From: TMP-86 sp964247385
GTDB taxonomy: Bacteria; Pseudomonadota; Gammaproteobacteria; Steroidobacterales; Steroidobacteraceae
Direction: 5' to 3'
NCBI GenBank assembly: GCA_964247385.1
Contig: CAXTUB010000006.1
Coordinates: 1 to 64,000 of the forward strand
Length of the DNA: 64,000 nt
A model generated the notes under the pieces. The model had not been told where the DNA came from, did no database searches, and was given only the letters and a program-made list of their open reading frames with translations. The position numbers and the translations under genes are program-made. This document shows, piece after piece, positions 42,096 to 52,332 of this stretch. How positions within the stretch are numbered: the stretch's first letter is position 1; each line of letters begins with the position of its first letter.

Positions 42096-43832
42096 ATGAT
42101 GCGCGCTCAGAGGCTCATTTGTGTCGGCGCCTTACTCGGTGTCGTCGCAGCGCAAGCCCGCGCCGCCAAGCTCGACATCATCATGGATGGATTGAGCGAT
42201 GAGCTGGCCGCGGCCGTGCGCTCCAATCTCACGCTGCAGAACTATACTTCCCGTGATGTGACCTCCGGCGAGGTGCGCCGGCTTCTTCCCGATTCGAGCC
42301 ATGAGATCAAGACCTCGCTCGAGCCCTACGGCTACTACAACGTAGTCGTTTCGAGTCGCGTGATATCGAAAGCAAGCGGCCTCACCGCGACCTTTCAAGT
42401 GACGCTGGGCGAGCCTGTCAAGGTCGATCGAGTCAATGTGCAGGTGCGCGGCGAAGCTTTGGCGCGGCCCGCCGTTGCGCGCGCGATTCAGCGTTTCAGG
42501 CCGCGCACGGGCGATGTGCTGGATCACGGCCGTTATGAGGCCAGCAAAGATGCTCTGGCTCAGGCGTTATTGAACGAAGGCTTCTTGCGTGCGGCCGCGA
42601 CGCGCCATCGGGTGGAGGTCTCGCGCGCCGCCAACACCGCGGCAGTGGATCTCGAGTTCGACAGCGGCCCGCGCATGCGCTATGGGCCGGTGAGATTTCA
42701 CGGCAGTCAATTCAGGCCCGATTTTCTTCAGCGCTTCGTACCTTGGAAGGCGCATGATTTCTACTCGCCGGAAGAGGTGCTGCAACTGCAACAACGGCTG
42801 GTCGATGCCGATTATTTCGCCACCGTGTCAGTGCAGCCCGACCTCACGCAAGTGCAGCAGCTCGAAGTTCCCATCGATGTCGAGGTGGCGCCCGCGAAGC
42901 GCACGGTCTATACCGCAGGCGTGTACGTCAGCACCGATACGGGGCCCGGCGCGAAAGTGGGCATGCAACGGCGCTGGATCAACGATCGCGGCCACAAGCT
43001 CAACGTAGATCTCGATATCGCGCAGCGGGTCAAATCGATCGGCACGACTTACTCGATTCCGCTGCCCGGACCCAACGAGCGAAGCCTGAACTTCGGCGTG
43101 AGTTATCGCGATGAGAACACCGATACCAGCAAAGCGCGCACCGAGCGCATTCTCGCCAACGAGTCGCGTACATGGCGCGGCTGGACTCGAACGATTGGGC
43201 TGCAATCTTTGAACAGCACCTTCAAGGTGGCCGACGAATACAACACATCGAAGCTGCTGTTCGCCGAAGCCACGTTGTCCAAGAAGAAAGTCAACGACCT
43301 ATTCTTTCCGCGCAAGGGCTTTTCGTTGGCTTTCGGCCTCCGCTCGGCGCCAGAGTCCGTGTTTTCCGATACCAGCTTTACTCAAGGCACCTTGGATGCG
43401 AAGTGGATCCGGTCATTGTCCAGGCGCGACCGGCTATTGATTCGTGCGTCGCTCGGCGCGTTGGCGGTGCAAAAATTCGATGCGTTGCCTCCCGAGCTGC
43501 GCTTCTTCGCGGGCGGCGACCGCTCCATTCGCGGCTTTGACTATCAAGCGCTGGGCACCACCAACTCCGCGGGCAAAGTCATTGGCGGCACGTATCTGAC
43601 GGTGGGCAGCGTAGAGATCGAGCATTACTTCTGGCGCGAGTGGGGCGCCGCGCTGTTCGTGGACGGAGGTGATGCGTTCCGCACGGGCGAGTTCGACTTA
43701 AATCTCGGCGCGGGTCTCGGCTTACGCTGGCGCTCGCCGGTCGGCGTGGTGCGAGTTGATGTGGCAAAGCCCGTGAAGAGCGATCTGGCGCATTCGATCC
43801 GGCTGCACATTTCGATCGGCGCGGACTTGTGA
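42096..43832 (+). CDS. tamA: Autotransporter assembly factor TamA (Omp85 family)
   Basis: The 578-residue protein has a signal peptide (cleavage near QARAA), three POTRA domains (to about residue 260) and a 16-strand Omp85 barrel with the conserved FFAGGDRSIRGFDYQ loop. It ends in an outer-membrane beta-signal. TamA and TamB insert outer-membrane proteins and move lipid. tamB begins inside its stop codon (GTGA overlap). Confidence 0.95.
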   Translation: MMRAQRLICVGALLGVVAAQARAAKLDIIMDGLSDELAAAVRSNLTLQNYTSRDVTSGEVRRLLPDSSHEIKTSLEPYGYYNVVVSSRVISKASGLTATFQVTLGEPVKVDRVNVQVRGEALARPAVARAIQRFRPRTGDVLDHGRYEASKDALAQALLNEGFLRAAATRHRVEVSRAANTAAVDLEFDSGPRMRYGPVRFHGSQFRPDFLQRFVPWKAHDFYSPEEVLQLQQRLVDADYFATVSVQPDLTQVQQLEVPIDVEVAPAKRTVYTAGVYVSTDTGPGAKVGMQRRWINDRGHKLNVDLDIAQRVKSIGTTYSIPLPGPNERSLNFGVSYRDENTDTSKARTERILANESRTWRGWTRTIGLQSLNSTFKVADEYNTSKLLFAEATLSKKKVNDLFFPRKGFSLAFGLRSAPESVFSDTSFTQGTLDAKWIRSLSRRDRLLIRASLGALAVQKFDALPPELRFFAGGDRSIRGFDYQALGTTNSAGKVIGGTYLTVGSVEIEHYFWREWGAALFVDGGDAFRTGEFDLNLGAGLGLRWRSPVGVVRVDVAKPVKSDLAHSIRLHISIGADL

Positions 43833-46800
43833 GCGCACCGGTCGGCGATCCGGCACGACGCGCGTCCAAACGCTGGATCCTCGCGATTGCGGCGATTCTT
43901 CTGATTCTCGTCGGGGCCTTGGGTTGGCTCGTGCGAACACAGTCCGGCGCGCGCTGGGCGATCACGCGGGTGCAAAGCATTTTGAGCGGCAAGCTCGCAG
44001 TGCGCGAGCTGCGCGGCACGCTGTGGGGTCCGGTGGACCTATCGCACCTGCGATGGTTCGACGCGGCTTCCGGGGTCGAGGTGCAAATCGAGCGAGCACA
44101 ACTGCGATGGCGCCTGAAGCACGCATGGCCGCTCGCCCTCGAAGTCGAGGCGCTCTCGACGCGCGGCGTCGACGTGCACATCTTCGCGCACCCTCCCAAG
44201 CCGCCCTCGCCCCCGGTCTCGCTGGCCGCGCCCTTCGATCTATCGATCAAACGCTTGGCGCTCGAGCGCGGCCGCGTGCGTTTGGGCGATGAGCAAATTC
44301 TGGTCATCAACTCCGCGCAGCTCGCGGCGCACTGGACTGACGCCGGAATTTCCATCGAGCAATTCGTGCTCGACTCGCCCGATGGCCGCATCCAACTCAA
44401 CGGCACGGTGGGTCGTGAGCCCCAATACGAAGGCCGAGCCGACGGCGAGTTTCATTGGCGAATCGGCGAGAGGCTGATTGCCGGGAGCCTCGCCGCATCG
44501 AGCCGCGGGCAGACACTGCGAAGCGAAGTTCGCTTGAGCGAGCCCTTTGCCGCGCAAATCTATGTCAACTTGGGCGAGAGCGAATCGCTCCCATGGTCGG
44601 CTTCGGTCACGGTGCCCCGCTTCGACCCGCGCAAGGGCTTATTGCCCGATGCGGCCATCGAAAGTCTCGCCGCCACATTCGAAGGCCGCGGCACGCGCTC
44701 CACGGCAGAGCTGCGCGGGCAAGCCACCCTCAACGGCAAGACCGTGTACTTCGAGCCTTTGAGCGGCCGCATTCGAGGCAGCATTCTCTTTCTCGATCAG
44801 CTGACTCTCTTGGACCCACAACGCCGCGGCTCGCTCCAAGCATCGGGCGAGATTCGCCTGCCCGATTCGGCAGCCGGCCAAGCGCTCAGCGCAAAATTGC
44901 AGATGAGCTGGCGCGATGTCTCGCTGCCGCGCGAATGGGTGGGACAACCGCTGCGAAGTCATGGACAGCTCGCCGCGCAAGGCACGTTGCAAAACTTTGC
45001 CGCCAAGGGTGCATTTGCGCTCGGCCCGCCGGGGCGCTTGGCCAACATCGACGTCGACTTGACCGGCACGCCGCAAGAAATTTCCATTCGCCGCGCGCGG
45101 ATTGATGAGCATACGGGAGAGCTCGACGTGCGCGGCCAAATCTCGCTCAAGCCGCAGATCGGCTGGAAACTTCACGCGCAAGCACGACGCTTCGATCCGG
45201 GGAAAATCTTTGCGGGCTGGGGCGGATCCATACAGCTCGATCTGGATTCGAGCGGCCGCATGACTGCGCAAGGACCGGATGGAAATCTCGAGCTGCACGA
45301 GTTGTCGGGCCGTTTGCGCGGCCGCACCGTCGCGGGACGCGCCTCGCTCAGCATCGATCCGCGTCAAGTTCTGGCAGGCTCTGCGCAACTGCAATCCGGT
45401 CAGAGCGCATTTGAGCTCAGGGGGCGGCGCGGCGATTCGCTCGATCTCGATCTGAAATTTCGCATTGCATCGCTCGATGATTGGATTCCGAAAACTTCCG
45501 GCAGCGCACGCGGCGACTTTCACGTCGAGGGCCACTGGCCGCTGCTCGCGGTCCGCGGCTCAGCCGATGGCGAAAGCTTCGTATTCGGGCAGAACACCAT
45601 GAAGTCACTGCACATCGATGCGCAGCTGCAAAATCCACGCGCACCTCGAGGCATGCTGCGATTGAGCGCAAAGCAAATCGACGCCTCTGGATTCAATTTC
45701 AATGAAGTGAATGCAGAGCTTGCCGGCGACGAGCATGCGCATGCACTCTCGTTGGCGGCCAGGGGCGAGCCCCTCAGCGTCGATCTGAAGCTGCATGGCG
45801 CTCGTGCCGGCGCCGAAGGCTGGAGCGGCAGCCTCGATGCGCTTGGAATCCGTGTGGCCGGCATCTCTCCGCTGGCGTTGCGCAACCCGGTCGAGGTGAG
45901 CTGGTCGCCGCAAAAATTCAGCGTGGCGCTCGCATGTCTGTCCGGTGAGCGCATCGGTGCATGCCTGCAAGCGGATCAAAGCCAAACGCGCGAGTTGCAT
46001 GCGAGCTTTAGCCTCGAGCATTTGCCGCTCGGCATCGTTGCGGCGCTCGCGGCGCCGACGCTGCCCGTCACCATCGAGGCGGTCATCGAGGGCCAAGGCC
46101 ATGTGCGCCGCGCCCCGGACGGCGCGTGGTTCGGCGAAGCCCATGTCAGTTCTCCGGTCGGGCAGATTTCCGAAGCGGGCGGTGTGCCCACAGACGACGC
46201 ATCGGATGCGCTGCTGACGTATCGCAACTTCCGCCTCGACGCAACGCTCGCCGGCGATACCGCGAGCGGCGCAGCCAACGCCGAGCTCAATGAACGAGGC
46301 TCGTTGGATGCGAAAGGCACGCTGAGCGCCCTGCGCAGCGCAGCACCAAGCATCGCGGGCCAAGCCAAGCTTTCGCTTCCCGATTTATCGCCCGCCGGGT
46401 TGTTCCTTCCGCAACTCGCCAACGTGCGCGGCCGCGGCGATGCCAGCGTGCAACTCGCCGGCGCGCTCACCGCGCCGCAAGTCACAGGCTCGATCAATCT
46501 TGCGCAATTGTCGGCCGATGTGCCTCAAGTTGGCATTGCTCTTCGAGACGGCGAACTGCACGCGGCGCTCTCAGGAATGGACGGCATCGAGGTCACCGGA
46601 AAAATCACGTCCGGCGACGGCAGCGTGAGCATCAGGGGTCACTCGGATCGGGCGAGCGCGCTCAAGCTGAACGTCACGGGGAAGAGCTTTACCGCCGCGA
46701 ATTTACCGGGAGCCAAGGTGATCATCGATCCTGAGCTTAAGTTTGCGCGCTCGAGCGATCGTATGACTCTCGACGGCACAGTGGCCATACCCACCGCCGA

Positions 46801-47611
46801 CATTGATTTTTCGAAGCTGCCGCGGCAAGGACGAGCGCAGAACGCATCCCCCGACGTCGTCGTGATCGATGATGCCAGTACAGCCGCGCAGGCGGCAAAA
46901 AAAATCCCTCTCGAAGTGAGCGTCACCGTTTCGTTGGGCAGCAAGGTGAGCGTCGTGGGCTACGGTCTCGATGCGAAAGTGACGGGCCTCCTCAAAGTGC
47001 ATGAAGTCGAGGATGAAGACACCACCGCGAGCGGTGAGCTCGGGGTGTCGGGCAAGTACAAGGCCTACGGGCAAGACCTCACCATCGAGCGAGGCCAGAT
47101 CTATTACGGCGGACAGCGTATCGACGATCCGCAGGTGAACCTGGTTGCGACCCGCACGGTGCAAAACGTCGTCGCCAAGCTATCGGTCACGGGCAGCGCA
47201 AAAAAACCCATCCTCGAAGTCACCGCCGACCCCGCCATGCCGCAGACCCAAGCGCTGTCTTATCTCGTGACGGGCAAGCCGTTGAGCGAAGTCGGCAGCG
47301 GCGAAGGCGACCTGGTGCAATCCGCGGCGCGCTCGCTCGGCGGCGCCGCCGGCAACCTTCTGGGCAAGAGTCTGGGCAAGCGGCTCGGCATCAGTGAAAT
47401 TGGCGTTGAAGACAGTGCCGAGGCCGGCGGCTCTGCCTTCACGGTCGGGCAATATCTATCGCCGCGCTTGTACTTGAGCTACGGCGTGGGAATTTTCGAG
47501 CCGGGCCAGGTCGTCACGCTGCGCTATCGCATCAGCAAACGCTTTTCTCTCGAAGCCGTGCAAGGCACCTTGAGTCAGCGGGCCGGCGTCAATTACCGGG
47601 TGGAGAAATAG
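43829..47611 (+). CDS. tamB: Translocation and assembly module protein TamB
   Basis: The 1260-residue protein has an N-terminal inner-membrane anchor (WILAIAAILLILVGALGWL), a very long beta-rich AsmA-like body spanning the periplasm, and the conserved C-terminal DUF490 domain (about 900-1260) ending in the SPRLYLSYGVG and GVNYRVEK barrel-like strands. It works with TamA. The GTG start overlaps tamA, so the two are made together. It shares the bridge-like architecture of the YdbH-like protein at 12.3 kb. Confidence 0.95.
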   Translation: MSAPVGDPARRASKRWILAIAAILLILVGALGWLVRTQSGARWAITRVQSILSGKLAVRELRGTLWGPVDLSHLRWFDAASGVEVQIERAQLRWRLKHAWPLALEVEALSTRGVDVHIFAHPPKPPSPPVSLAAPFDLSIKRLALERGRVRLGDEQILVINSAQLAAHWTDAGISIEQFVLDSPDGRIQLNGTVGREPQYEGRADGEFHWRIGERLIAGSLAASSRGQTLRSEVRLSEPFAAQIYVNLGESESLPWSASVTVPRFDPRKGLLPDAAIESLAATFEGRGTRSTAELRGQATLNGKTVYFEPLSGRIRGSILFLDQLTLLDPQRRGSLQASGEIRLPDSAAGQALSAKLQMSWRDVSLPREWVGQPLRSHGQLAAQGTLQNFAAKGAFALGPPGRLANIDVDLTGTPQEISIRRARIDEHTGELDVRGQISLKPQIGWKLHAQARRFDPGKIFAGWGGSIQLDLDSSGRMTAQGPDGNLELHELSGRLRGRTVAGRASLSIDPRQVLAGSAQLQSGQSAFELRGRRGDSLDLDLKFRIASLDDWIPKTSGSARGDFHVEGHWPLLAVRGSADGESFVFGQNTMKSLHIDAQLQNPRAPRGMLRLSAKQIDASGFNFNEVNAELAGDEHAHALSLAARGEPLSVDLKLHGARAGAEGWSGSLDALGIRVAGISPLALRNPVEVSWSPQKFSVALACLSGERIGACLQADQSQTRELHASFSLEHLPLGIVAALAAPTLPVTIEAVIEGQGHVRRAPDGAWFGEAHVSSPVGQISEAGGVPTDDASDALLTYRNFRLDATLAGDTASGAANAELNERGSLDAKGTLSALRSAAPSIAGQAKLSLPDLSPAGLFLPQLANVRGRGDASVQLAGALTAPQVTGSINLAQLSADVPQVGIALRDGELHAALSGMDGIEVTGKITSGDGSVSIRGHSDRASALKLNVTGKSFTAANLPGAKVIIDPELKFARSSDRMTLDGTVAIPTADIDFSKLPRQGRAQNASPDVVVIDDASTAAQAAKKIPLEVSVTVSLGSKVSVVGYGLDAKVTGLLKVHEVEDEDTTASGELGVSGKYKAYGQDLTIERGQIYYGGQRIDDPQVNLVATRTVQNVVAKLSVTGSAKKPILEVTADPAMPQTQALSYLVTGKPLSEVGSGEGDLVQSAARSLGGAAGNLLGKSLGKRLGISEIGVEDSAEAGGSAFTVGQYLSPRLYLSYGVGIFEPGQVVTLRYRISKRFSLEAVQGTLSQRAGVNYRVEK

Positions 47612-47639
47612 CGCGCATGTCGAGCGCCGCGGTGAGCGC

Positions 47640-48947
47640 ATGAGCGCGCTTGAGCCGAGTCAGATGTCCAACGAGCCTGCGCCGAATCGCGCATCCCACA
47701 TCATCGCGCCCGGATTACAAGTGTTCGTGTTTGCGCTGTTCTTCATCTTTGGCGGAATCACCAGCCTCAACGATGTGTTGATTCCCAAGTTGAAGGGCTT
47801 GTTCACCTTGACCTATCGAGACGTCATGCTGGTGCAGACAGCGTTCTTCCTGGCGTATTTTCTCGTTTCGCTCCCGGCCGCCTCACTCGTGAGCAAATGG
47901 GGCTATCTGCGCACCGCGGTGGCCGGCCTTTGCATCATGATGGCGGGGTGCCTCCTGTTCGTACCCGCGGCCACATCCGCTACGTTCGGCATGTTTCTGA
48001 CCGCGCTGTTCGTGTTGGCGTCGGGCATCACCATCGTCCAGGTGGTCGCCAACCCTCTCATCTGCATGCTCGGACCGCCCTCGACCGCTCACAGCCGGCT
48101 GACCTTCGCTCAAGCATTCAACTCGCTGGGCACTACCCTCTTTCCGTACTTCGGATCCATTTTGATTTTGGGGTCTCTCGCGCCTGGGTCGGGCGACTCC
48201 ACGCTCGCAACGCCTGCTTCGCAGACTGAGCAGATATCGCACGTCATCGACACCGCCTATTGCGCTCTGGCTGCGATCATCGGCGTGGTTGCATTCGTCG
48301 TGTGGTCGCAACGCAAGCGGTTGCACGAAGCTCATGATCCACACATCAATCCATTGCACGCTGCCGGTCTACTGCGCCGGCCGCGCTTTGCCGCGGGCGT
48401 TGCGTCCATTTTTTTCTACGTTGGGGCCGAAGTCGCCATCGGCTCTCTCATCGTCAATTATCTAATGCAGCATGACGTGCTTGGCCTGACGGCGGAGGCC
48501 GCAGGCAAGCATGTGCCGCTGTACTGGGGCGGCGCCATGCTCGGACGTTTCATCGGTGCGTATTTGCTGCGAATCTTCTCGCCCGGCAAGGTGCTTGCGG
48601 CGTTTGCGGCGGGAGTGATAGGCCTGCTGCTCGTATCCGCACAAACCGCCGGCGCCGTGAGCGCTTACTCATTGCTTGCCATCGGGCTGTTCAATTCGAT
48701 CATGTTTCCCACGATCTTTTCCCTCGCCAGCGAAGGCCTGGGAAAGCGCGCCTCTGAAGGGTCCGGAATCATCTGCATGGCCATTGTCGGCGGCGCCGTC
48801 GTGCCGCTGATGACCGGTCACATCGCCGATGTGTGGACCTTGAAGGCCGCCTTGCTGATTCCAGCGTTGTGCTACGCCGCCATACTCGCATACGGCGTTT
48901 TCACGCGGCGCAGTGTTGAAGCCGAGCAGACCGAATTCGCGCAGTGA
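47640..48947 (+). CDS. FucP-like MFS sugar transporter
   Basis: The 435-residue protein has 12 membrane helices and the motifs of the fucose/glucose/galactose:H+ family, such as LFFIFGGITSLNDVLIPKLK in helix 1 and the ANPLICMLG and AQAFNSLGTT segments. It imports a hexose or amino sugar (FucP, GluP and NagP are relatives), but the sugar cannot be told from sequence. It lies 28 nt after tamB with no linked catabolic genes. Confidence 0.88.
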   Translation: MSALEPSQMSNEPAPNRASHIIAPGLQVFVFALFFIFGGITSLNDVLIPKLKGLFTLTYRDVMLVQTAFFLAYFLVSLPAASLVSKWGYLRTAVAGLCIMMAGCLLFVPAATSATFGMFLTALFVLASGITIVQVVANPLICMLGPPSTAHSRLTFAQAFNSLGTTLFPYFGSILILGSLAPGSGDSTLATPASQTEQISHVIDTAYCALAAIIGVVAFVVWSQRKRLHEAHDPHINPLHAAGLLRRPRFAAGVASIFFYVGAEVAIGSLIVNYLMQHDVLGLTAEAAGKHVPLYWGGAMLGRFIGAYLLRIFSPGKVLAAFAAGVIGLLLVSAQTAGAVSAYSLLAIGLFNSIMFPTIFSLASEGLGKRASEGSGIICMAIVGGAVVPLMTGHIADVWTLKAALLIPALCYAAILAYGVFTRRSVEAEQTEFAQ

Positions 48948-49000
48948 GAGCCGCTGGAATCTTGCCGCAACTTTGCAAGCGCTCCTGGCGCGAAGCTCGG

Positions 49001-49948
49001 CTAATCGTGTGGCGAAATTTCGCTCAACAACAAACGAATTCTTTTGAGCCTGAGCAAGTGGGCCGCCCTGATATAGAGGCCAAATTTTTTCCGACCAGCG
49101 CTCACTAATTTGAAGAGTGCTTTATACCTAGGCTGACCTCCGCTTGCGCAGTAGGCCAACTTCAACGCATCACAGAGAATCGCGCCCGGCAATTTATAAA
49201 GCCGCGAGCGCATGAAGAAGGGATCGTGAACCCGGACCTTGAAACTCTCATCGCGCACCAGCAGCCAGGTTGCAATGCGCTCCATGACAAACACTTTCAT
49301 CTGAGCGTCTCGGCGGCCGCGATACGACGTGCTCTGCCGTAGCTTTTCGCCGAGCTCATCATGACGTTCAGCGATGGCAAAGAGCTGCTCAGTGACGGCC
49401 AACCACGCACGCCAGAACCTCGGCTTCGCAATGACGTAATTGGAATAGACCTCGTTCTGCGAATGAGTCACCAGCTCATGCAGGTCGGTCGGCTCGCCGA
49501 TCAGCGAAAAGAATGTTGAGGCGATCTCCAGGAGGCCTGGATGGCACGCATTGCCATACTGAAAGACGTTCCAGTAGTAGGCGGTGAAATGCAGGCTCGG
49601 CGTGAGCAGCACCACGTCGGTGGTCGCCCCCGCGCTGTTTAAAAAATCGACCGCCGCCGCGCCGCTGAGATTGGTCTTTTCCTTGAAGCGCGGCGATACG
49701 AAACCGTAGAAAGCCTCGTCATCCAATGAGGTGCTGAGCAAGAAATTGCGGATCGGCCAATATTCATACCAGTCCAGCCGCTCGCACGCGGAGTTGTCGA
49801 GCACGTGAAACGCGGGATCCTGATCCTCTCTTTTCGAATAATGCGTCTTGATCTGGTAGATGAAACTCTTTGCCATGGAGGGTCCAATGACTGTGTCCGT
49901 ACCGGCTCCCCAGCCATTGATGATGAACCCGTGGCCGGCCGCCGTCAT
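49001..49948 (-). CDS. Uncharacterised protein, possibly surface-glycan related (315 aa)
   Basis: I recognise the pattern of this protein, ACERLDWYEYWPIRNFLL followed by FYGFVSPRFKEKTNLS, from uncharacterised proteins often near polysaccharide genes, but know no function. It has no signal peptide or membrane helix, and its C-terminus is very basic. Its ATG at 49948 overlaps the stop of the double-thioredoxin gene (ATGA), supporting that start; ATG 49876 (MAKSFIYQI) is the better family start. The local base composition is slightly more AT-rich than flanking genes. Confidence 0.6.
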   Translation of the reverse strand: MTAAGHGFIINGWGAGTDTVIGPSMAKSFIYQIKTHYSKREDQDPAFHVLDNSACERLDWYEYWPIRNFLLSTSLDDEAFYGFVSPRFKEKTNLSGAAAVDFLNSAGATTDVVLLTPSLHFTAYYWNVFQYGNACHPGLLEIASTFFSLIGEPTDLHELVTHSQNEVYSNYVIAKPRFWRAWLAVTEQLFAIAERHDELGEKLRQSTSYRGRRDAQMKVFVMERIATWLLVRDESFKVRVHDPFFMRSRLYKLPGAILCDALKLAYCASGGQPRYKALFKLVSAGRKKFGLYIRAAHLLRLKRIRLLLSEISPHD

Positions 49949-51072
49949 CCGCCGGTCGAAACTGGGGGAGAGGGGGCGTCGCTCTTGCTCAAGTTCAGCG
50001 CGTGGGCGAGGTCTTGTTCATCAGGCCCCACGAGTCGCAGCAGGCGGCCGGACGCATCGATCAAGGCAATCGTCGGGATGTCGCGAATGCCGAAGGCGCG
50101 GAACAACACTCCGGATTTGTCGAGCGCGAGCGGAATAGTCACCTTGTGCTTCCGTTGATAGTCGGCGAGGTCTTCAGGGGTGGCCCAAGGCCCGCCCGCA
50201 ATTCCAATCCAGTCAATGGATTTGTTCGAACGAGCGAGCCGTTCGATCGCCGCTCGCGTTCGGGCGCAGCCCTGAGCGGTTTGGGGACGCGTTTTCTCTA
50301 GATACCACTCGCACCAGCTGGAGAAAAACTGGACGGCGCGAAGCCGGCCCGATTGATTTTTCCCCAGAGCGACCGAAGCGCCGGCCGTAGTCGTCACTGT
50401 CCGCTCGCCGACCCGCTCTCCAACCTTGATCACCCGCTCTGTGCTCTGCGCAGTGGCGACGGCGGCTGCGCCCGCGGGTTTGCTTAGGGCATTGTTGATC
50501 GCCGCGCTCAGCGCTGCATTTTCGGCGTGCCCAAGGTAGGCGAATCGCCCGTCCCGACCGATCAAGACATGCTGTGGCGTCACGTTCAAATGAAAGAGTG
50601 CACCGAGACGGCCGTCGTCCATCACGATCGGCATCCTCAACCCATATTTTTCCCGGAGCCTACGCGCCGACACTTCATCATCACTGAGTCCAACATTAAG
50701 AGCGATGACCTGCATCTTACCGCCCATCGTTTCATAGACTTTTTCAAAGGCCGGCATTTGCTGACGGCAAGGCACGCACCACGTAGCCCAGAACTTGATG
50801 TAGACGGGCTTGTGCCCGTAGATCTTCCCTAAATCGATGGTCTCGCCATCGATCGTCTTCATTACCGCCACGGGAGCAGGCTGACCGATGACTTGACGAG
50901 CGGCAGTCCGCGCCAAATCCTCACCTGACGTCTCGTACGCCGGATCTTCTCGGGTGTCCGCGACGTTGATGTCATCCAGATTGGTCTTCGTGGGTGTTTG
51001 CGCCCCCAGCTCGCAAGCCGCGAATAGCCCGATAGCGGCAACCGTTGCAACGATCGGTCTTTGCGGCCTCAT
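49945..51072 (-). CDS. Exported protein with two thioredoxin-like domains
   Basis: The 375-residue protein begins with a signal, probably lipoprotein type (LFAAC, Cys20), and has a strong GAGGAG ribosome site before ATG 51072. Domain 1 (about 60-200) is TlpA/ResA-like with CVPC at 99-102 in FWATWCVPCRQQMP. Domain 2 (about 225-370) keeps the fold, FFSSWCEWY and DIPTIALID (cis-Pro), but has only one of the two active-site cysteines, with another Cys 16 residues later. It may be a periplasmic thiol reductase or c-type cytochrome maturation factor. Confidence 0.75.
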   Translation of the reverse strand: MRPQRPIVATVAAIGLFAACELGAQTPTKTNLDDINVADTREDPAYETSGEDLARTAARQVIGQPAPVAVMKTIDGETIDLGKIYGHKPVYIKFWATWCVPCRQQMPAFEKVYETMGGKMQVIALNVGLSDDEVSARRLREKYGLRMPIVMDDGRLGALFHLNVTPQHVLIGRDGRFAYLGHAENAALSAAINNALSKPAGAAAVATAQSTERVIKVGERVGERTVTTTAGASVALGKNQSGRLRAVQFFSSWCEWYLEKTRPQTAQGCARTRAAIERLARSNKSIDWIGIAGGPWATPEDLADYQRKHKVTIPLALDKSGVLFRAFGIRDIPTIALIDASGRLLRLVGPDEQDLAHALNLSKSDAPSPPVSTGG

Positions 51073-51125
51073 GGTCTCCTCTTCACGGTGGATTTGCCGC
51101 AGACCTGCTCGATTCAACGGGTAAG

Positions 51126-51545
51126 CTACTTCAATGGCTTTGCAGCGGCGTCTGGTGTGAGCAGCGCCTTTTCAGTGCTGTCGACGACAAACACCGCGAG
51201 CACTTTGGCGGGCTCCGTCTTGCTCACATTTTCAGCCAACACGTGATGCGCGCCGGGACCTTCAGACCAGCTCTCACCGGCATGGTAGGTCTTGGCAGGC
51301 TCTCCCTCCACTTGGCTACGAATTGCGCCTTGCAGAACGTACACGTATATAAAACCAGATGCAGGATGGCGATGCGGGGCCGCCACGGTGCCTGGCGGAA
51401 ACGACACCTCCACGGCGATCAATGATTTACCGGGCACGTTGGGTAATTCATGACTAAATTTTGGCTCGACCGACTCACCGGCTATCGCAAGGGGCCCGAT
51501 CGTGAGCAGCACGCCCAACGCCAAGAAAATAGGTGTCATTTTCAT
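51126..51545 (-). CDS. Exported cupin-domain protein
   Basis: The 139-residue protein has a cleavable signal (LGVLLTIGPLAIAGE) and a single cupin barrel with PPGTVAAPHRHPASGFIYVYVLQG and EGPGAHHVL, providing three histidines for a metal. Function is unknown; small exported cupins of this kind often appear with redox genes. AGGAG stands 7 nt before ATG 51545. It may form an operon with the double-thioredoxin gene 53 nt downstream. Confidence 0.82.
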   Translation of the reverse strand: MKMTPIFLALGVLLTIGPLAIAGESVEPKFSHELPNVPGKSLIAVEVSFPPGTVAAPHRHPASGFIYVYVLQGAIRSQVEGEPAKTYHAGESWSEGPGAHHVLAENVSKTEPAKVLAVFVVDSTEKALLTPDAAAKPLK

Positions 51546-51646
51546 CGTCGGTCTCCTGCCAATGTCAGCAATGGTTTTGAGTGTGTCAGCGATGTCCCCG
51601 GTATCAATCGTCAACGATGTGCCAAGGTAGGACCCTTAATCGAGAG

Positions 51647-51720
51647 CGCGCCCGACTGGATTCGAACCAGTGACCTTCGGCTTCGGAGGCCGACACTCTA
51701 TCCAGCTGAGCTACGGGCGC
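51647..51720 (-). tRNA. tRNA-Arg (anticodon CCG)
   Basis: The minus-strand sequence folds as a full cloverleaf: acceptor GCGCCCG with CGGGCGC, D arm GCTC with GAGT-type pairing, anticodon loop CTCCGAA (anticodon CCG), T arm with TTCGAAT, and discriminator G. CCA is not encoded. It reads CGG arginine codons. Confidence 0.95.
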
Positions 51721-51787
51721 ATGCGTCGAGCGCGAATGGTACCGTATACTGGCGCCTCGGTTCTTCGAGGCACAACGGCGGATATTC

Positions 51788-52312
51788 GTGGCGAAAAAGC
51801 AGGACTCGGACACTCACTTCTTCAATTCATTCAGTCTCGTTTTGGGGGTTCTCATCGCGTTCGCCATCGTGCTATTTGCACTGGCGCGCGTCATCGGCGG
51901 GAATGCGCAAGCGCGCAACGTCGAGATCGAGCCTTTGCGGCTGAAGTCGGTGCAGTCGAACATCGAGCCCGTGGCTCACGTTGCGATTGCGGGCAAGGAC
52001 AATGCGGCGCTGGCGCAGCTCGAGTCCGGCGCCGGCGCCGCGGTGCCTGCTGCCGACATCCCGGCGGATGGGGCGGCGGCCTATGCCAAGATCTGCTCGT
52101 CGTGTCACGCGACGGGAGTCGCCGGCGCGCCAAAGATCGGCGATCATGCGGCGTGGGGCCCGCGCATTGCACAGGGCAAGGACGTGCTCTACTCGCACGC
52201 CATTGCCGGCTTTCACGGCAGCAAGGGCGTGATGCCGGCGCGCGGCGGAACCACCTGGCCGGATGAGATCATTCGCTCAGCCGTTGACCATATGGTGTCG
52301 TTGAACAAATAA
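51788..52312 (+). CDS. Membrane-anchored cytochrome c5-type protein
   Basis: The 174-residue protein has an N-terminal membrane helix ([20 protein letters not shown]), a 50-residue linker and a c-type heme domain with CSSCH and the distal-Met segment VMPARGG. That is the cytochrome c5 pattern, here tethered to the inner membrane. The GTG start is best available. It lies next to the tRNA with no linked oxidase genes. Confidence 0.88.
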   Translation: MAKKQDSDTHFFNSFSLVLGVLIAFAIVLFALARVIGGNAQARNVEIEPLRLKSVQSNIEPVAHVAIAGKDNAALAQLESGAGAAVPAADIPADGAAAYAKICSSCHATGVAGAPKIGDHAAWGPRIAQGKDVLYSHAIAGFHGSKGVMPARGGTTWPDEIIRSAVDHMVSLNK

Positions 52313-52332
52313 CGACTGACCAACGACGGAAG

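Noticed and set aside
43579..44406. Minus-strand frame of 275 codons across the tamA/tamB junction
   Set aside because: tamA and tamB are clear on the other strand; this frame has no motif.
48948..49000. Possible terminator between the sugar transporter and the unknown protein
   Set aside because: No GC-rich hairpin followed by a T-run on either strand.
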